NCBI GenBank assembly: GCA_013001885.1
Contig: JABDLD010000027.1
Coordinates: forward strand, 49,455 to 113,454
DNA length: 64,000 nucleotides
Origin: Lysobacterales bacterium
GTDB lineage: Bacteria > Pseudomonadota > Gammaproteobacteria > Xanthomonadales > SZUA-36
Direction of reading: 5' to 3'
Shown: positions 54,159 through 62,391 of the stretch, piece after piece
How positions within the stretch are numbered: the first letter of the stretch is position 1
Layout of the letters: the number at the start of each line of letters is the position of its first letter
Notes under the pieces: model-generated
What the model was told of the DNA's origin: nothing
Database searches by the model: none
Seen by the model: only the letters and a program-made list of their open reading frames with translations
Position numbers and translations under genes: made by a program

Positions 54159-55256
54159 TCAATCGTTCGCTGGTGGGCGCTTTATCCGTAACGCGCGTTT
54201 GAAAACGGCGAGCAGCGGCCGCTCGACCAGGCGGTACCAGCCAATGCTGAAAGCAACGATCAAAGCGCAATAGAAGCCGAAAATCAGCTGCACCACGAAA
54301 TCAGGCAAGCCTTCCAGGGCGACATTGAATCCCAATTTCATCGTGGCAACGAGGAAAATCGTGTGGCTCAGGTAGATCGCGTACGAGGCTCCGCCGGCGT
54401 AGAGGCTGAATTTTCGCGGTGCGACCGCTCCGTCTCTCTCTAGTTGAACCAGTCCCAGCAGAATCAGCCCCGAGGGTATGCCGAATAGCAGCACCCGGGG
54501 AACGACGTAATAGCCCTGCTCGATTTTTCCGTCATACCCCAGTGCATTGGCCAGGCCGGCGCCGGCGAACAGGGCCATGCCGCCGAGCAGAAGCGCCCAG
54601 CCTGAACCGAAACTTTTTCGGCCAGCCACGGCAGCGATTACAGCGCCGGCAAAAAACTCGAGCAGGAAAGGGGAGGTCAGAAACTGGCTGCTGAAGCTGT
54701 GGTTGTAAATATTCTCCGGCGAGAAATCATGCAGGACAAAGTGCCGGTAAAGGTTGTAGGCGAACATGCCCGCCAGCGCGAAGATGATTAACTGCCAGCG
54801 CAACCTCGCTCCGGTCAGGACCAGCGCAGTGAACAGCAGGTAGAAGTACATTTCGTAGGTCAAAGTCCAAGACACGTCGAGCAACACGTGGTTCAACGGC
54901 ATTGGCCAGAGCGCTGCCGAACTCAACAGGCCGGCTTCCGCGAAATGGTCCGGCCGTGCCCACGCGAATACAAGGGCGGCGAAGATGAAAAAAGGCCAGT
55001 AACCGCTGTATATTCTCGCCACCCTCCGTTTAAGAAAATCAACAGAAGAGGCGCCGCCGCTGGAACCCTCCGTGGTGTAGAACATGATGAATCCGCTGAT
55101 CACGAAAAACACATCGACGCCGGCGAATCCTGCGGCTTCTCCTGCGCTGAAGAAAAACCCCTGGTCTGCGCCGGACATGGCAACATGCTTGCTGGCATGG
55201 TAAATCACCACGGCCAGTGCCGCGGCGAAGCGCAGGAATTGGATATTGATCAGCAT
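54159..55256 (-). CDS. acyltransferase family 3 membrane protein
   Basis: A 365-aa integral membrane protein with about ten helices. The family pattern is clear: LRFAAALAVVIYHAS with the catalytic His, GVDVFFVISGFIM, and SYAIYLSHTIFL near the C-terminus. Such enzymes O-acetylate surface sugars or lipids; the acceptor is unknown. No polysaccharide genes are nearby. It converges on radA and lies downstream of the CorC family gene with a 22-bp gap. Confidence 0.9.
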   Translation of the reverse strand: MLINIQFLRFAAALAVVIYHASKHVAMSGADQGFFFSAGEAAGFAGVDVFFVISGFIMFYTTEGSSGGASSVDFLKRRVARIYSGYWPFFIFAALVFAWARPDHFAEAGLLSSAALWPMPLNHVLLDVSWTLTYEMYFYLLFTALVLTGARLRWQLIIFALAGMFAYNLYRHFVLHDFSPENIYNHSFSSQFLTSPFLLEFFAGAVIAAVAGRKSFGSGWALLLGGMALFAGAGLANALGYDGKIEQGYYVVPRVLLFGIPSGLILLGLVQLERDGAVAPRKFSLYAGGASYAIYLSHTIFLVATMKLGFNVALEGLPDFVVQLIFGFYCALIVAFSIGWYRLVERPLLAVFKRALRIKRPPAND

Positions 55257-55278
55257 GGGTCGGCTGGTAGACGGCCGG

Positions 55279-56541
55279 CTAGGGTGTCCAGTCTGGTTTG
55301 ATCAGGACTTTACCGATCACATTCCCCTGAATTTCCAGGATGGTCATGACGTGCGGGCCTACCTTCAGACTGGTTTTACCGTACGGGATTTCACCCAGCT
55401 CCTCGAGCATCAGACCGTTGATGGTGCTGGCGTCTTCTTCCGGCAGGTCCCAGTCCATGGTGCGGTTCAGCGTGCGAACGGTAACCGTTCCCTGCACCAC
55501 GTAGTTGCCATCATCCAGCTGCCGGATTTCGCGGGATTTCGCCCGGCTTTCGGTTGTGTACTCACCGACGATTTCTTCCAGGATGTCGTCCAGCGTCACC
55601 AGCCCCTGGATGTCCCCGTATTCATCAACCACCAGGCCCATTCGCCTTTCACGGCGCTGGAATTCGAGCAGTTGCTGGGTCAGGGCTGTGCCTTCCGGAA
55701 TGAAGTACGGACGACGCACAGAGCGCTTGAGTTCGTCAAAAGTCAGCGCGCCGTGGGCCAGTTTTGCGATGACTGTCCGGATATGCAGCAGACCTTCCAC
55801 GTGGTCGATGCTTTCCCGAAATACCGGCATGCGCGTAAAGACGGTTTGCGTCAGTTGCAGCAGGATTTCGTCCCAGTCGTCATTCAGGTCAATGCCCACG
55901 ATCTCCTGGCGCGGAATCATTACGTCCTCGACCGTTGCCTGTTCCAGATCCAGGATGTTGACCAGCATGCGCTGATGGTCGTCCGGAATCCGCTCGCCGC
56001 CTTCCTTGACCAGGGTCCGCAGTTCCTCCCGGTTCAGGTGTTCCATCAGGTCTGCATTGGTGGTGACTTTGAAAGGCTTGAGCACCAGGTTGGCCAGCCC
56101 GTTAACCAGCCATACCACCGGGTAAAGAATCTTGAGCAGGACGAACAGCACATAGGAGGCGGGGTAGGCGATCCGCTCCGGATTCACGGCGGCCACCGTT
56201 TTTGGAGCGACCTCCGAGAAAATAAGAATCACGACGGTCAGGGCCAGTGAAGCGATCCAGACACCGTTGGCGCCGAACAGCCGGATACCGATAACCGTGG
56301 CGATGGAAGCCGCCATGATATTGACCAGGTTATTGCCCAGCAGAATCAGGCCGATCAGGCGGTCCGGCTTGCGCAGTAGCTTCTGCGCCAGTTTGGCGCC
56401 GCGATGGCCCTTATTGGCCAGATGCCGCAGGCGATACTTGTTTATCGCCATCAAACCGGTTTCTGAACTGGAAAAGAACCCTGACAGCAGGATCAGGATA
56501 AATAGAAAAATATACAGGCTGCTCAGTGCGATTTCTTCCAT
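55279..56541 (-). CDS. HlyC/CorC family transporter (CNNM/DUF21, CBS pair)
   Basis: A 420-aa protein with an N-terminal DUF21/CNNM membrane domain (LSGFFSSSETGLMAINKYRL), a CBS pair (from EDVMIPRQEIVGID, later MGLVVDEYGDIQGLVTLDDILEEIVGE) and a C-terminal CorC_HlyC domain. The family is linked to magnesium/cobalt efflux or homeostasis. It corresponds to yfjD/corB, which lies beside ypjD and ffh in E. coli, the same order as here. Confidence 0.93.
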   Translation of the reverse strand: MEEIALSSLYIFLFILILLSGFFSSSETGLMAINKYRLRHLANKGHRGAKLAQKLLRKPDRLIGLILLGNNLVNIMAASIATVIGIRLFGANGVWIASLALTVVILIFSEVAPKTVAAVNPERIAYPASYVLFVLLKILYPVVWLVNGLANLVLKPFKVTTNADLMEHLNREELRTLVKEGGERIPDDHQRMLVNILDLEQATVEDVMIPRQEIVGIDLNDDWDEILLQLTQTVFTRMPVFRESIDHVEGLLHIRTVIAKLAHGALTFDELKRSVRRPYFIPEGTALTQQLLEFQRRERRMGLVVDEYGDIQGLVTLDDILEEIVGEYTTESRAKSREIRQLDDGNYVVQGTVTVRTLNRTMDWDLPEEDASTINGLMLEELGEIPYGKTSLKVGPHVMTILEIQGNVIGKVLIKPDWTP

Positions 56542-56544
56542 GAA

Positions 56545-57360
56545 TCAGGATTGCCAACTGGTGCCGAGAATCACTTCCAGAACCAGCTTGCTGCCAAAAT
56601 ACGACAACACGAGCAGAACCATGCCGGCCAGTGTCAGGCGCACGGCCACGCTGCCGCGCCAGCCATACCGCCAGCGCCCCCACAACATGATGCCGAAAAC
56701 CAGCCAGGCCAGGATGGACAGGATCGTCTTGTGGACCAGGTGCTGGGCAAAGATATCGTTGATGAACATGATGCCGGAGGCCAGCGAGACGGTCAGCAGC
56801 ACGAATCCGGCTGCGATGGTCTTGAACAACAGGTCCTCCATCACTTCCAGCGGAGGCAGGGACCGGATCAGCGGGTTCAGATTGTGGCGCCTGAGGAAGT
56901 GGTCAATGATAAAGACGAACAGGGCGTACAGGCCGGCGATGCTGAGCAAGCCGAATGCCAACACCGAGCTGACCATGTGAATCGCTATCCCTGCCGAGGT
57001 TTCTCCAAGCGGCAAGGGAGCGTGTGGAAGCACCCATTCGAGCAACATGATGCCAGCCGCAATCGGCAGCGCCACGATTCCCGCCGAAAAAAGAGCAGGC
57101 CGGCTCAGCGTCGATGTAACCAGCAGCAGCATCACGGTCAGCGCACATAGCGACAACAGGTGCAGCAGGCCCACATCCGGTTCGGCGTGGCCAAACCAAT
57201 GGCTGTATTGAGCGCCTGCATGGATCAGCGTCCCGATGACCGCAAGCCCAAAGGACACATTGCGCCAACTCTCGGACCGCTTCCGGATAGAGAGATAAAG
57301 CAGGGCGGCTGCGGCCAGATAAAAAGCGGCAATCAGGATCAGAGGAAATTGGTGACTCAT
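56545..57360 (-). CDS. ypjD: CcsA-family inner membrane protein YpjD
   Basis: A 271-aa protein with about eight helices. The CcsA/CcmC-like part shows HMVSSVLAFGLLSIAGLYALF, and HKTILSILAWLVFGIMLWGRWRYGWRG. It resembles haem-handling cytochrome c assembly proteins, but YpjD itself is not proven to act there. It is divergent from ffh and 3 bp ahead of the CorC family gene. A TATAAT in the divergent gap (57391-57396) probably serves ffh. Confidence 0.9.
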   Translation of the reverse strand: MSHQFPLILIAAFYLAAAALLYLSIRKRSESWRNVSFGLAVIGTLIHAGAQYSHWFGHAEPDVGLLHLLSLCALTVMLLLVTSTLSRPALFSAGIVALPIAAGIMLLEWVLPHAPLPLGETSAGIAIHMVSSVLAFGLLSIAGLYALFVFIIDHFLRRHNLNPLIRSLPPLEVMEDLLFKTIAAGFVLLTVSLASGIMFINDIFAQHLVHKTILSILAWLVFGIMLWGRWRYGWRGSVAVRLTLAGMVLLVLSYFGSKLVLEVILGTSWQS

Positions 57361-57467
57361 TTCGTTCCGATTATCGATAAAATCTGAGGGTATAATACCT
57401 GAGTAATCAAGAGCTGGTTACAATACGTATCAATAGATTTGAAACTCTTCAGTTTCCGGAGTGATCC

Positions 57468-58853
57468 ATGTTTGAGAATTTGACCGAGCGCCTGTCGCGG
57501 ACGGTAACGCAGCTGCGGAGTAAAGGCCGGCTGACCGAGGACGGAATACGGGCGACCCTGAGGGAAGTCCGTATCGCATTGCTGGAGGCGGACGTGGCCT
57601 TGCCGGTGGTCCAGACTTTTGTCAGGGAAGTGCGCGAGAAGGCCGTCGGCCAGGAAATTCTGAAAAGCCTGACGCCCGGCCAGGCCATGGTGAAACTGGT
57701 TCATGACGAACTGGTTCAAATCATGGGCGTTGAGAATGAGGCACTGGACTTAAGGGCTCAGCCCCCGGTGCCGGTGCTGATGGCGGGTTTGCAGGGTTCC
57801 GGCAAAACCACCACCACCGCCAAACTCGCGCGCCTGCTGATCGAGCAGGAAAAGAAACGCGTGATGGTCGTTAGCTGTGACGTTTACCGCCCGGCGGCGA
57901 TCGAACAGCTCAAGACGCTGGCCGGCCAGGTGGGCGCAGTCTTTCAGCCCTCATCGGTAAACCAGAAACCCGCCGAGATTGCCGCAGAAGCCATGGCGGA
58001 AGCCCGCCGGCAAATGTGTGACGTATTGCTGGTCGATACCGCCGGCCGGCTGCATATCGATGAAGACATGATGGCGGAAATACGCCAGATTCACGCCGCC
58101 GTAGAGCCACACGAGACGTTGTTTGTCGTTGACGCGATGACGGGCCAGGACGCGGCAAATACGGCGGCGGCATTCAATGACGCGTTGCCGCTAACCGGAA
58201 TCGTGTTGACCAAGACCGACGGTGACGCCCGCGGTGGCGCCGCGCTGTCGGTCCGTCACATTACGGGTAAACCGATCAAGTTCCTGGGTTCAGGCGAGAA
58301 AACCGAAGCACTTCAGCCCTTTCACCCGGAACGCCTCGCATCCCGAATCCTCGGAATGGGCGATGTGCTCTCGCTGGTCGAAGAGGTGCACCGCAAGGTG
58401 GACCAGCAGGAAGCGGAAAAACTGGTCAAGAAGATCCGCCGCGGAAAAGGCTTCGACCTGGAGGACTTCAGGTCCCAACTCGAGCAGATGCAGAGTATGG
58501 GCGGCTTGGGCGGCCTGGTGGACAAGCTTCCCGGCATGAGCAATTTACCGGACAACGTCAAATCACAGGTCGATGACCGCCAGACGCAGCAGATGGTCGC
58601 CATCATCAATTCAATGACGCCCCACGAACGCCGCTTTCCCGATGTGATCAGGGGTTCGCGCAAGAAACGGATCGCAATGGGGTCCGGCACCCAGATTCAG
58701 GCCGTCAACCGTCTGCTCAAGCAACATGCGCAGATGCAGAAGATGATGAAGAAAATGGGTAAGGGCGGCATGGCCAGGATGATGCGCAAGGTCGGTAAGC
58801 TCGGCGGGCAGATGCCGCCGGGTAAATTTCCGGGCGGCAAGATGCCGTTCTGA
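57468..58853 (+). CDS. ffh: signal recognition particle protein Ffh
   Basis: GTPase of the SRP, which delivers membrane proteins to SecYEG with 4.5S RNA. It has 461 aa: N domain with FENLTERLSRTVTQLRSKG, G domain with GLQGSGKTTTTAKLA, DTAGRL and TKTDGDARGG, and a Met-rich M domain ending in a Gly/Met/Pro-rich tail. The SRP RNA gene is not in the window. Confidence 0.97.
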   Translation: MFENLTERLSRTVTQLRSKGRLTEDGIRATLREVRIALLEADVALPVVQTFVREVREKAVGQEILKSLTPGQAMVKLVHDELVQIMGVENEALDLRAQPPVPVLMAGLQGSGKTTTTAKLARLLIEQEKKRVMVVSCDVYRPAAIEQLKTLAGQVGAVFQPSSVNQKPAEIAAEAMAEARRQMCDVLLVDTAGRLHIDEDMMAEIRQIHAAVEPHETLFVVDAMTGQDAANTAAAFNDALPLTGIVLTKTDGDARGGAALSVRHITGKPIKFLGSGEKTEALQPFHPERLASRILGMGDVLSLVEEVHRKVDQQEAEKLVKKIRRGKGFDLEDFRSQLEQMQSMGGLGGLVDKLPGMSNLPDNVKSQVDDRQTQQMVAIINSMTPHERRFPDVIRGSRKKRIAMGSGTQIQAVNRLLKQHAQMQKMMKKMGKGGMARMMRKVGKLGGQMPPGKFPGGKMPF

Positions 58854-58862
58854 GGTTTTTCA

Positions 58863-60281
58863 ATGGCGGATCGCTCCAGAAGGCAGTTTCTTAAAGCCAG
58901 CCTGCTTGGCGCCGGGGGGATCAGTATCGGCCTGATCGCGTTCTCCCGATATTATCCGGCGGGAAAACCGCTTGCGATCAGTGAACCCATGGGCCCGCTG
59001 CGCGTGGTCAACGATGAAACCACCGGTCTGCCGCTGTTGCGTCTGCCGGAAGGTTTTCGCTACAAATCATTGTCCTGGGCCGGAGCCCGGCTTCACGATG
59101 GCAATGCAGTTCCCGGTTCCGCCGACGGCATGGGCGTTGTGCGGCATGAGGGCAGCCGCGTCACTTTGGTGCGTAACCACGAATTACAGGGTGCAGGCGG
59201 GCCGATCGGCGAACCGGAAAAAGCTTATGACGCGACCCCTGGCGGCACAACCACATTGGTTTTTGACACGCAAAAAGAGGCGCTTATTGACTCCTGGGTC
59301 AGTCTCGGCGGCACGCTTTACAACTGCGCGGGCGGTGTCACCCCTTGGGGCACCTGGCTGAGCTGTGAAGAATCTACTTTTTCGCCCGCAATGGCGCACC
59401 TGTCGCCGCCAACGAAGCAGCGCTACTGGAACGTGGAAAATGCGCGCCGGCCGCATGGCTTTGTGTTTGAAGTGCCCGCAGACGGCATCGCTGAACCCGA
59501 ACCCATCGAGGCCATGGGCCAGTTTTTTCACGAAGCCGTTGCCATCGATCCGGACACGGGCATCGCCTACATGACCGAGGACACAGGGCCGAACGCCGGC
59601 TTTTATCGGTATATTCCTGACGTGCCGGGCAAGCTGGCGCGCGGCGGGCGTCTGCAAATGATGAAAGTCGTCGACCGGCCGAACATGAAGGACTACCTGA
59701 TTCTTGGTGAAGAGATGGATGTGGAGTGGGTCGATGTTCCTGACCCCGCCGCTGGCCTGGTTCAGGCTCATCCCAACGGTGACGGCGTGGTCAGCCAGGG
59801 TATCGCCGCCGGTGGATCGGCTTTTGTCGCTCTGGAAGGCTGCGCCTACTCGGAAGGCCGGGTTTATTTCACTTCAAAGCTGGGCGGCCGCGCGGTGTCT
59901 GGTTACGTGCTCGAATACCACCCGGCGAGGGAGAAAATCTGGATGGTGTTCCAGTCAGAGGGACACCACCATTTTTCGGGGCCCGACAACATCATCATGA
60001 GTCCGCGCGGCAGTCTGGTGATCTGCGAGGATCGCCTGAATTTGAACAAGAAGGCCCAGAATATTGCCGGGCTGACCCGTGACGGGGAATTGTTCAGGTT
60101 CTGCCAGGTCAACCCAAAACTCAGGGGGCAGTTTGGCGGCCATGATCTGGCTGCAACAGCCCTGAACAGTGAATGGGCGGGGGCTACCTTCTCCCGCGAC
60201 GGCAACTGGCTGTTTCTCAATATCTACAATCCCGGCCTGACACTGGCGATCACGGGCCCTTGGCAGGATGGCTATCTCTGA
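58863..60281 (+). CDS. PhoX-like (DUF839) Tat-exported protein
   Basis: A 472-aa protein with a twin-arginine signal (RSRRQFLKASLLG) and the PhoX/DUF839 beta-propeller-like body: GTWLSCEES, FFHEAVAIDPDTGIAYMTEDTG, ALEGCAYSEGRVYFTS and GPDNIIMSPRGSLVICED. Related PhoX enzymes are calcium- and iron-dependent alkaline phosphatases. Whether this one is a phosphatase is not proven; it may lack some ligand. It follows ffh by 9 bp. Confidence 0.85.
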   Translation: MADRSRRQFLKASLLGAGGISIGLIAFSRYYPAGKPLAISEPMGPLRVVNDETTGLPLLRLPEGFRYKSLSWAGARLHDGNAVPGSADGMGVVRHEGSRVTLVRNHELQGAGGPIGEPEKAYDATPGGTTTLVFDTQKEALIDSWVSLGGTLYNCAGGVTPWGTWLSCEESTFSPAMAHLSPPTKQRYWNVENARRPHGFVFEVPADGIAEPEPIEAMGQFFHEAVAIDPDTGIAYMTEDTGPNAGFYRYIPDVPGKLARGGRLQMMKVVDRPNMKDYLILGEEMDVEWVDVPDPAAGLVQAHPNGDGVVSQGIAAGGSAFVALEGCAYSEGRVYFTSKLGGRAVSGYVLEYHPAREKIWMVFQSEGHHHFSGPDNIIMSPRGSLVICEDRLNLNKKAQNIAGLTRDGELFRFCQVNPKLRGQFGGHDLAATALNSEWAGATFSRDGNWLFLNIYNPGLTLAITGPWQDGYL

Positions 60282-60301
60282 CTGCAGAAAAGGAAATATT
60301 G

Positions 60302-60330
60302 TTTTCTTTTGCCGGAAATAGGGGTAAAAT
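60302..60330 (+). promoter_or_regulatory. possible promoter of the rpsP operon
   Basis: TTTTCT (60302-60307) and TAAAAT (60325-60330) with a 17-bp spacer sit in the 85-bp gap between the PhoX-like gene and rpsP. The -10 box is good, the -35 box weak. Confidence 0.4.
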
Positions 60331-60366
60331 GTGCGGTTTGCTGGGATTCAATTGGAATCAACAACG

Positions 60367-60618
60367 ATGGTTAAAATCAGATTGTCGCGCGGCGGCGCGA
60401 AAAAGAAGCCTTTCTACCACATAGTCGTGGCGGATAGCCGTAAAGCACGCGATGGCCGCAACATTGAGCGGCTCGGTTTTTTCAATCCGGTAGCGCGTGG
60501 GCAGGAAGAGCGTTTGCGCCTTGACCTGGAACGTGTTGACTACTGGCAGGGCGTTGGTGCCCAGATCAGCGACCGGGTGAAATCGCTGGTGTCCGAGGCG
60601 CGCAAGGCAGCTGCCTGA
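60367..60618 (+). CDS. rpsP: 30S ribosomal protein S16
   Basis: An 83-aa small-subunit protein starting [20 protein letters not shown], followed by [21 protein letters not shown]. The ATG at 60367 is chosen, since the frame upstream to 60331 is not family-like. First gene of the conserved rpsP-rimM-trmD-rplS operon. Confidence 0.97.
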   Translation: MVKIRLSRGGAKKKPFYHIVVADSRKARDGRNIERLGFFNPVARGQEERLRLDLERVDYWQGVGAQISDRVKSLVSEARKAAA

Positions 60619-60637
60619 GCCGTCAGGCGGCGCTGCC

Positions 60638-61153
60638 ATGAACGGCCAGCCCGGTGACGAACGTAAAACCGTTCTGATCGGACACATTTCGGGCGTTCAC
60701 GGCGTCAAAGGCTGGGTCAAGATACATTCCCTGACCGAGCCCAAAGAAGCAATATTTGAATATCAACCCTGGCAGGTAGGCGAAGCCCGAGAGGCAGTCC
60801 GAATCCTGAAGGGAGTAAAGCACGGCAAACACCTGATTGCCCAGCTGAAAAATATAGAAAATCGCGATCAGGCGGAAAGCCTGGTCAACCAGTCAATCGC
60901 TGTGTATCGCGACCAGTTCCCGGACTTGCCGGCCGAGGAATATTACTGGACAGATCTGGAAGGCCTCTCAGTGAAACTCGAGGACGAGACGGAACTGGGA
61001 AGGGTTGAGCGGATGCTCGCCACCGGCGCAAACGACGTGATGGTGGTGAGGGGCGAAAAGGAGCGGTTGATTCCTTTTGTCCAGGGGCAGTACGTGAAAA
61101 AAGTGAATCTGGACGACGGTGAAATCATTGTCGACTGGGATCCGGACTTCTGA
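60638..61153 (+). CDS. rimM: ribosome maturation factor RimM
   Basis: A 171-aa assembly factor for the head of the 30S subunit, binding S19. N-terminal domain: VLIGHISGVHGVKGWVKIHSLTEPKE; C-terminal PRC-barrel: EEYYWTDLEGLSVKLED and LIPFVQGQYVKKVNLD. It lies 19 bp after rpsP, and its stop abuts trmD. Confidence 0.96.
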   Translation: MNGQPGDERKTVLIGHISGVHGVKGWVKIHSLTEPKEAIFEYQPWQVGEAREAVRILKGVKHGKHLIAQLKNIENRDQAESLVNQSIAVYRDQFPDLPAEEYYWTDLEGLSVKLEDETELGRVERMLATGANDVMVVRGEKERLIPFVQGQYVKKVNLDDGEIIVDWDPDF

Positions 61154-61156
61154 GTG

Positions 61157-61915
61157 ATGAAAATCAAGGTTATCACGCTGTTTCCGGAAGAGTTCACACC
61201 GCTGGTCAGTCTCGGAGTGACGGGGCGCGGCATCGAATCGGGTGTGGTCGGCCTGGAATTGCTTAATCCCAGGGACTTTGCCGAAGACCGTCACCGAACG
61301 GTTGACGACCGTCCGTACGGCGGCGGACCGGGAATGGTAATGGCCGTTGAGCCGTTGCGCCGCACGATACAGGCAGCGAAAGGCAGCCCGTCAGAGGACG
61401 GAGCAGAAAGGCCAAAGGTCAGCTTGCTCAGCCCGCAGGGCCGCTTGCTGGACCAGGATGGAGTTCGTGAGTTGGCCGCACGCGAGGAACTGATCCTGGT
61501 TTGCGGGCGCTACGAAGGTATCGATGAGCGCCTGATCGAACTGGAAGTCGACGAGGAGTGGTCCATCGGGGACTATGTTCTCAGCGGCGGTGAACTGGCC
61601 GCTGCAGTCGTGATCGACGCGGTAATCCGGTTGTTGCCCGGGGTGCTTGGAGACGAGCAATCGGCACAACAGGACTCGTTTATGGACGGATTGCTGGATT
61701 GCCAGCATTACACGCGTCCGGAAGAAGTTGAGGGCCTGACCGTGCCGCCGGTGTTATTATCCGGAGATCACGGAGCCATCAGGAGATGGCGCAGGAAGCA
61801 GTCGCTGGGCAGGACCTGGCTGCGAAGGCCGGAGTGGCTGGAAAAGCTCGCTCTGGATGCGGAATCGAAAGCGTTGCTCGATGAGTTTATCGACGAGCAC
61901 GAACGAGAGATTTGA
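61157..61915 (+). CDS. trmD: tRNA (guanine-37 N1)-methyltransferase
   Basis: Methylates G37 next to the anticodon, preventing frameshifts. It has 252 aa from the ATG at 61157; a GTG directly before it is possible. SPOUT features are [47 protein letters not shown] and [14 protein letters not shown]. Third gene of the operon. Confidence 0.97.
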   Translation: MKIKVITLFPEEFTPLVSLGVTGRGIESGVVGLELLNPRDFAEDRHRTVDDRPYGGGPGMVMAVEPLRRTIQAAKGSPSEDGAERPKVSLLSPQGRLLDQDGVRELAAREELILVCGRYEGIDERLIELEVDEEWSIGDYVLSGGELAAAVVIDAVIRLLPGVLGDEQSAQQDSFMDGLLDCQHYTRPEEVEGLTVPPVLLSGDHGAIRRWRRKQSLGRTWLRRPEWLEKLALDAESKALLDEFIDEHEREI

Positions 61916-61930
61916 TTAAGGATTGGGAAA

Positions 61931-62278
61931 ATGACGAACATCATCGACGAAATCAATGCGGAACAGTTGAACACCAGTATTCCCCAGTTTGCACCGGGCG
62001 ACACGATTGTGGTCAACGTTAAAGTTAAGGAAGGTGACCGCGAGCGTCTGCAGGCGTTTGAAGGCGTCTGCATCGCAATTCGCAATCGCGGTCTGAATTC
62101 GGCCTTTACCGTGCGAAAAATTTCTCATGGCACCGGCGTGGAGCGCGTATTCCAGACCCACAGCCCGCTGATCGATTCGATCAAGGTCAAGCGGCGCGGT
62201 GACGTCCGGCGCGCCAAACTCTATTACCTGAGAGAGCGCGAAGGCAAGTCCGCCAGGATTAAAGAGAAATTGAGCTGA
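61931..62278 (+). CDS. rplS: 50S ribosomal protein L19
   Basis: A 115-aa large-subunit protein located near the subunit interface: [26 protein letters not shown], then [35 protein letters not shown]. Last gene of the operon, followed by a strong terminator. Confidence 0.98.
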   Translation: MTNIIDEINAEQLNTSIPQFAPGDTIVVNVKVKEGDRERLQAFEGVCIAIRNRGLNSAFTVRKISHGTGVERVFQTHSPLIDSIKVKRRGDVRRAKLYYLREREGKSARIKEKLS

Positions 62279-62297
62279 ACTCAATTCGGCAACACAG

Positions 62298-62325
62298 AAA
62301 ACCCGCCAACCGGCGGGTTTTTTTT
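62298..62325 (+). terminator. rho-independent terminator after rplS
   Basis: AAAACCCGCC (62298-62307), loop AACC, GGCGGGTTTT (62312-62321) and a run of T to 62325. A classical intrinsic terminator closing the rpsP-rimM-trmD-rplS operon. Confidence 0.92.
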
Positions 62326-62329
62326 ATGC

Positions 62330-62356
62330 CTTGATTACTCTGTAGCAACCCTTATC
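62330..62356 (+). promoter_or_regulatory. possible sigma-32 heat-shock promoter of htpG
   Basis: CTTGATT (62330-62336) and CCCTTAT (62349-62355) are 12 bp apart, close to the known sigma-32 pattern CTTGAAA-N11-16-CCCCATNT. Position just after the terminator and before the heat-shock gene htpG fits. Confidence 0.45.
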
Positions 62357-62391
62357 TAGAAGGGCATCCAGTTAACAGGTTATTCAGACAA

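Noticed and set aside
55246..56250. Plus-strand open frame of 334 codons
   Set aside because: Antisense to the HlyC/CorC family gene; no family features.
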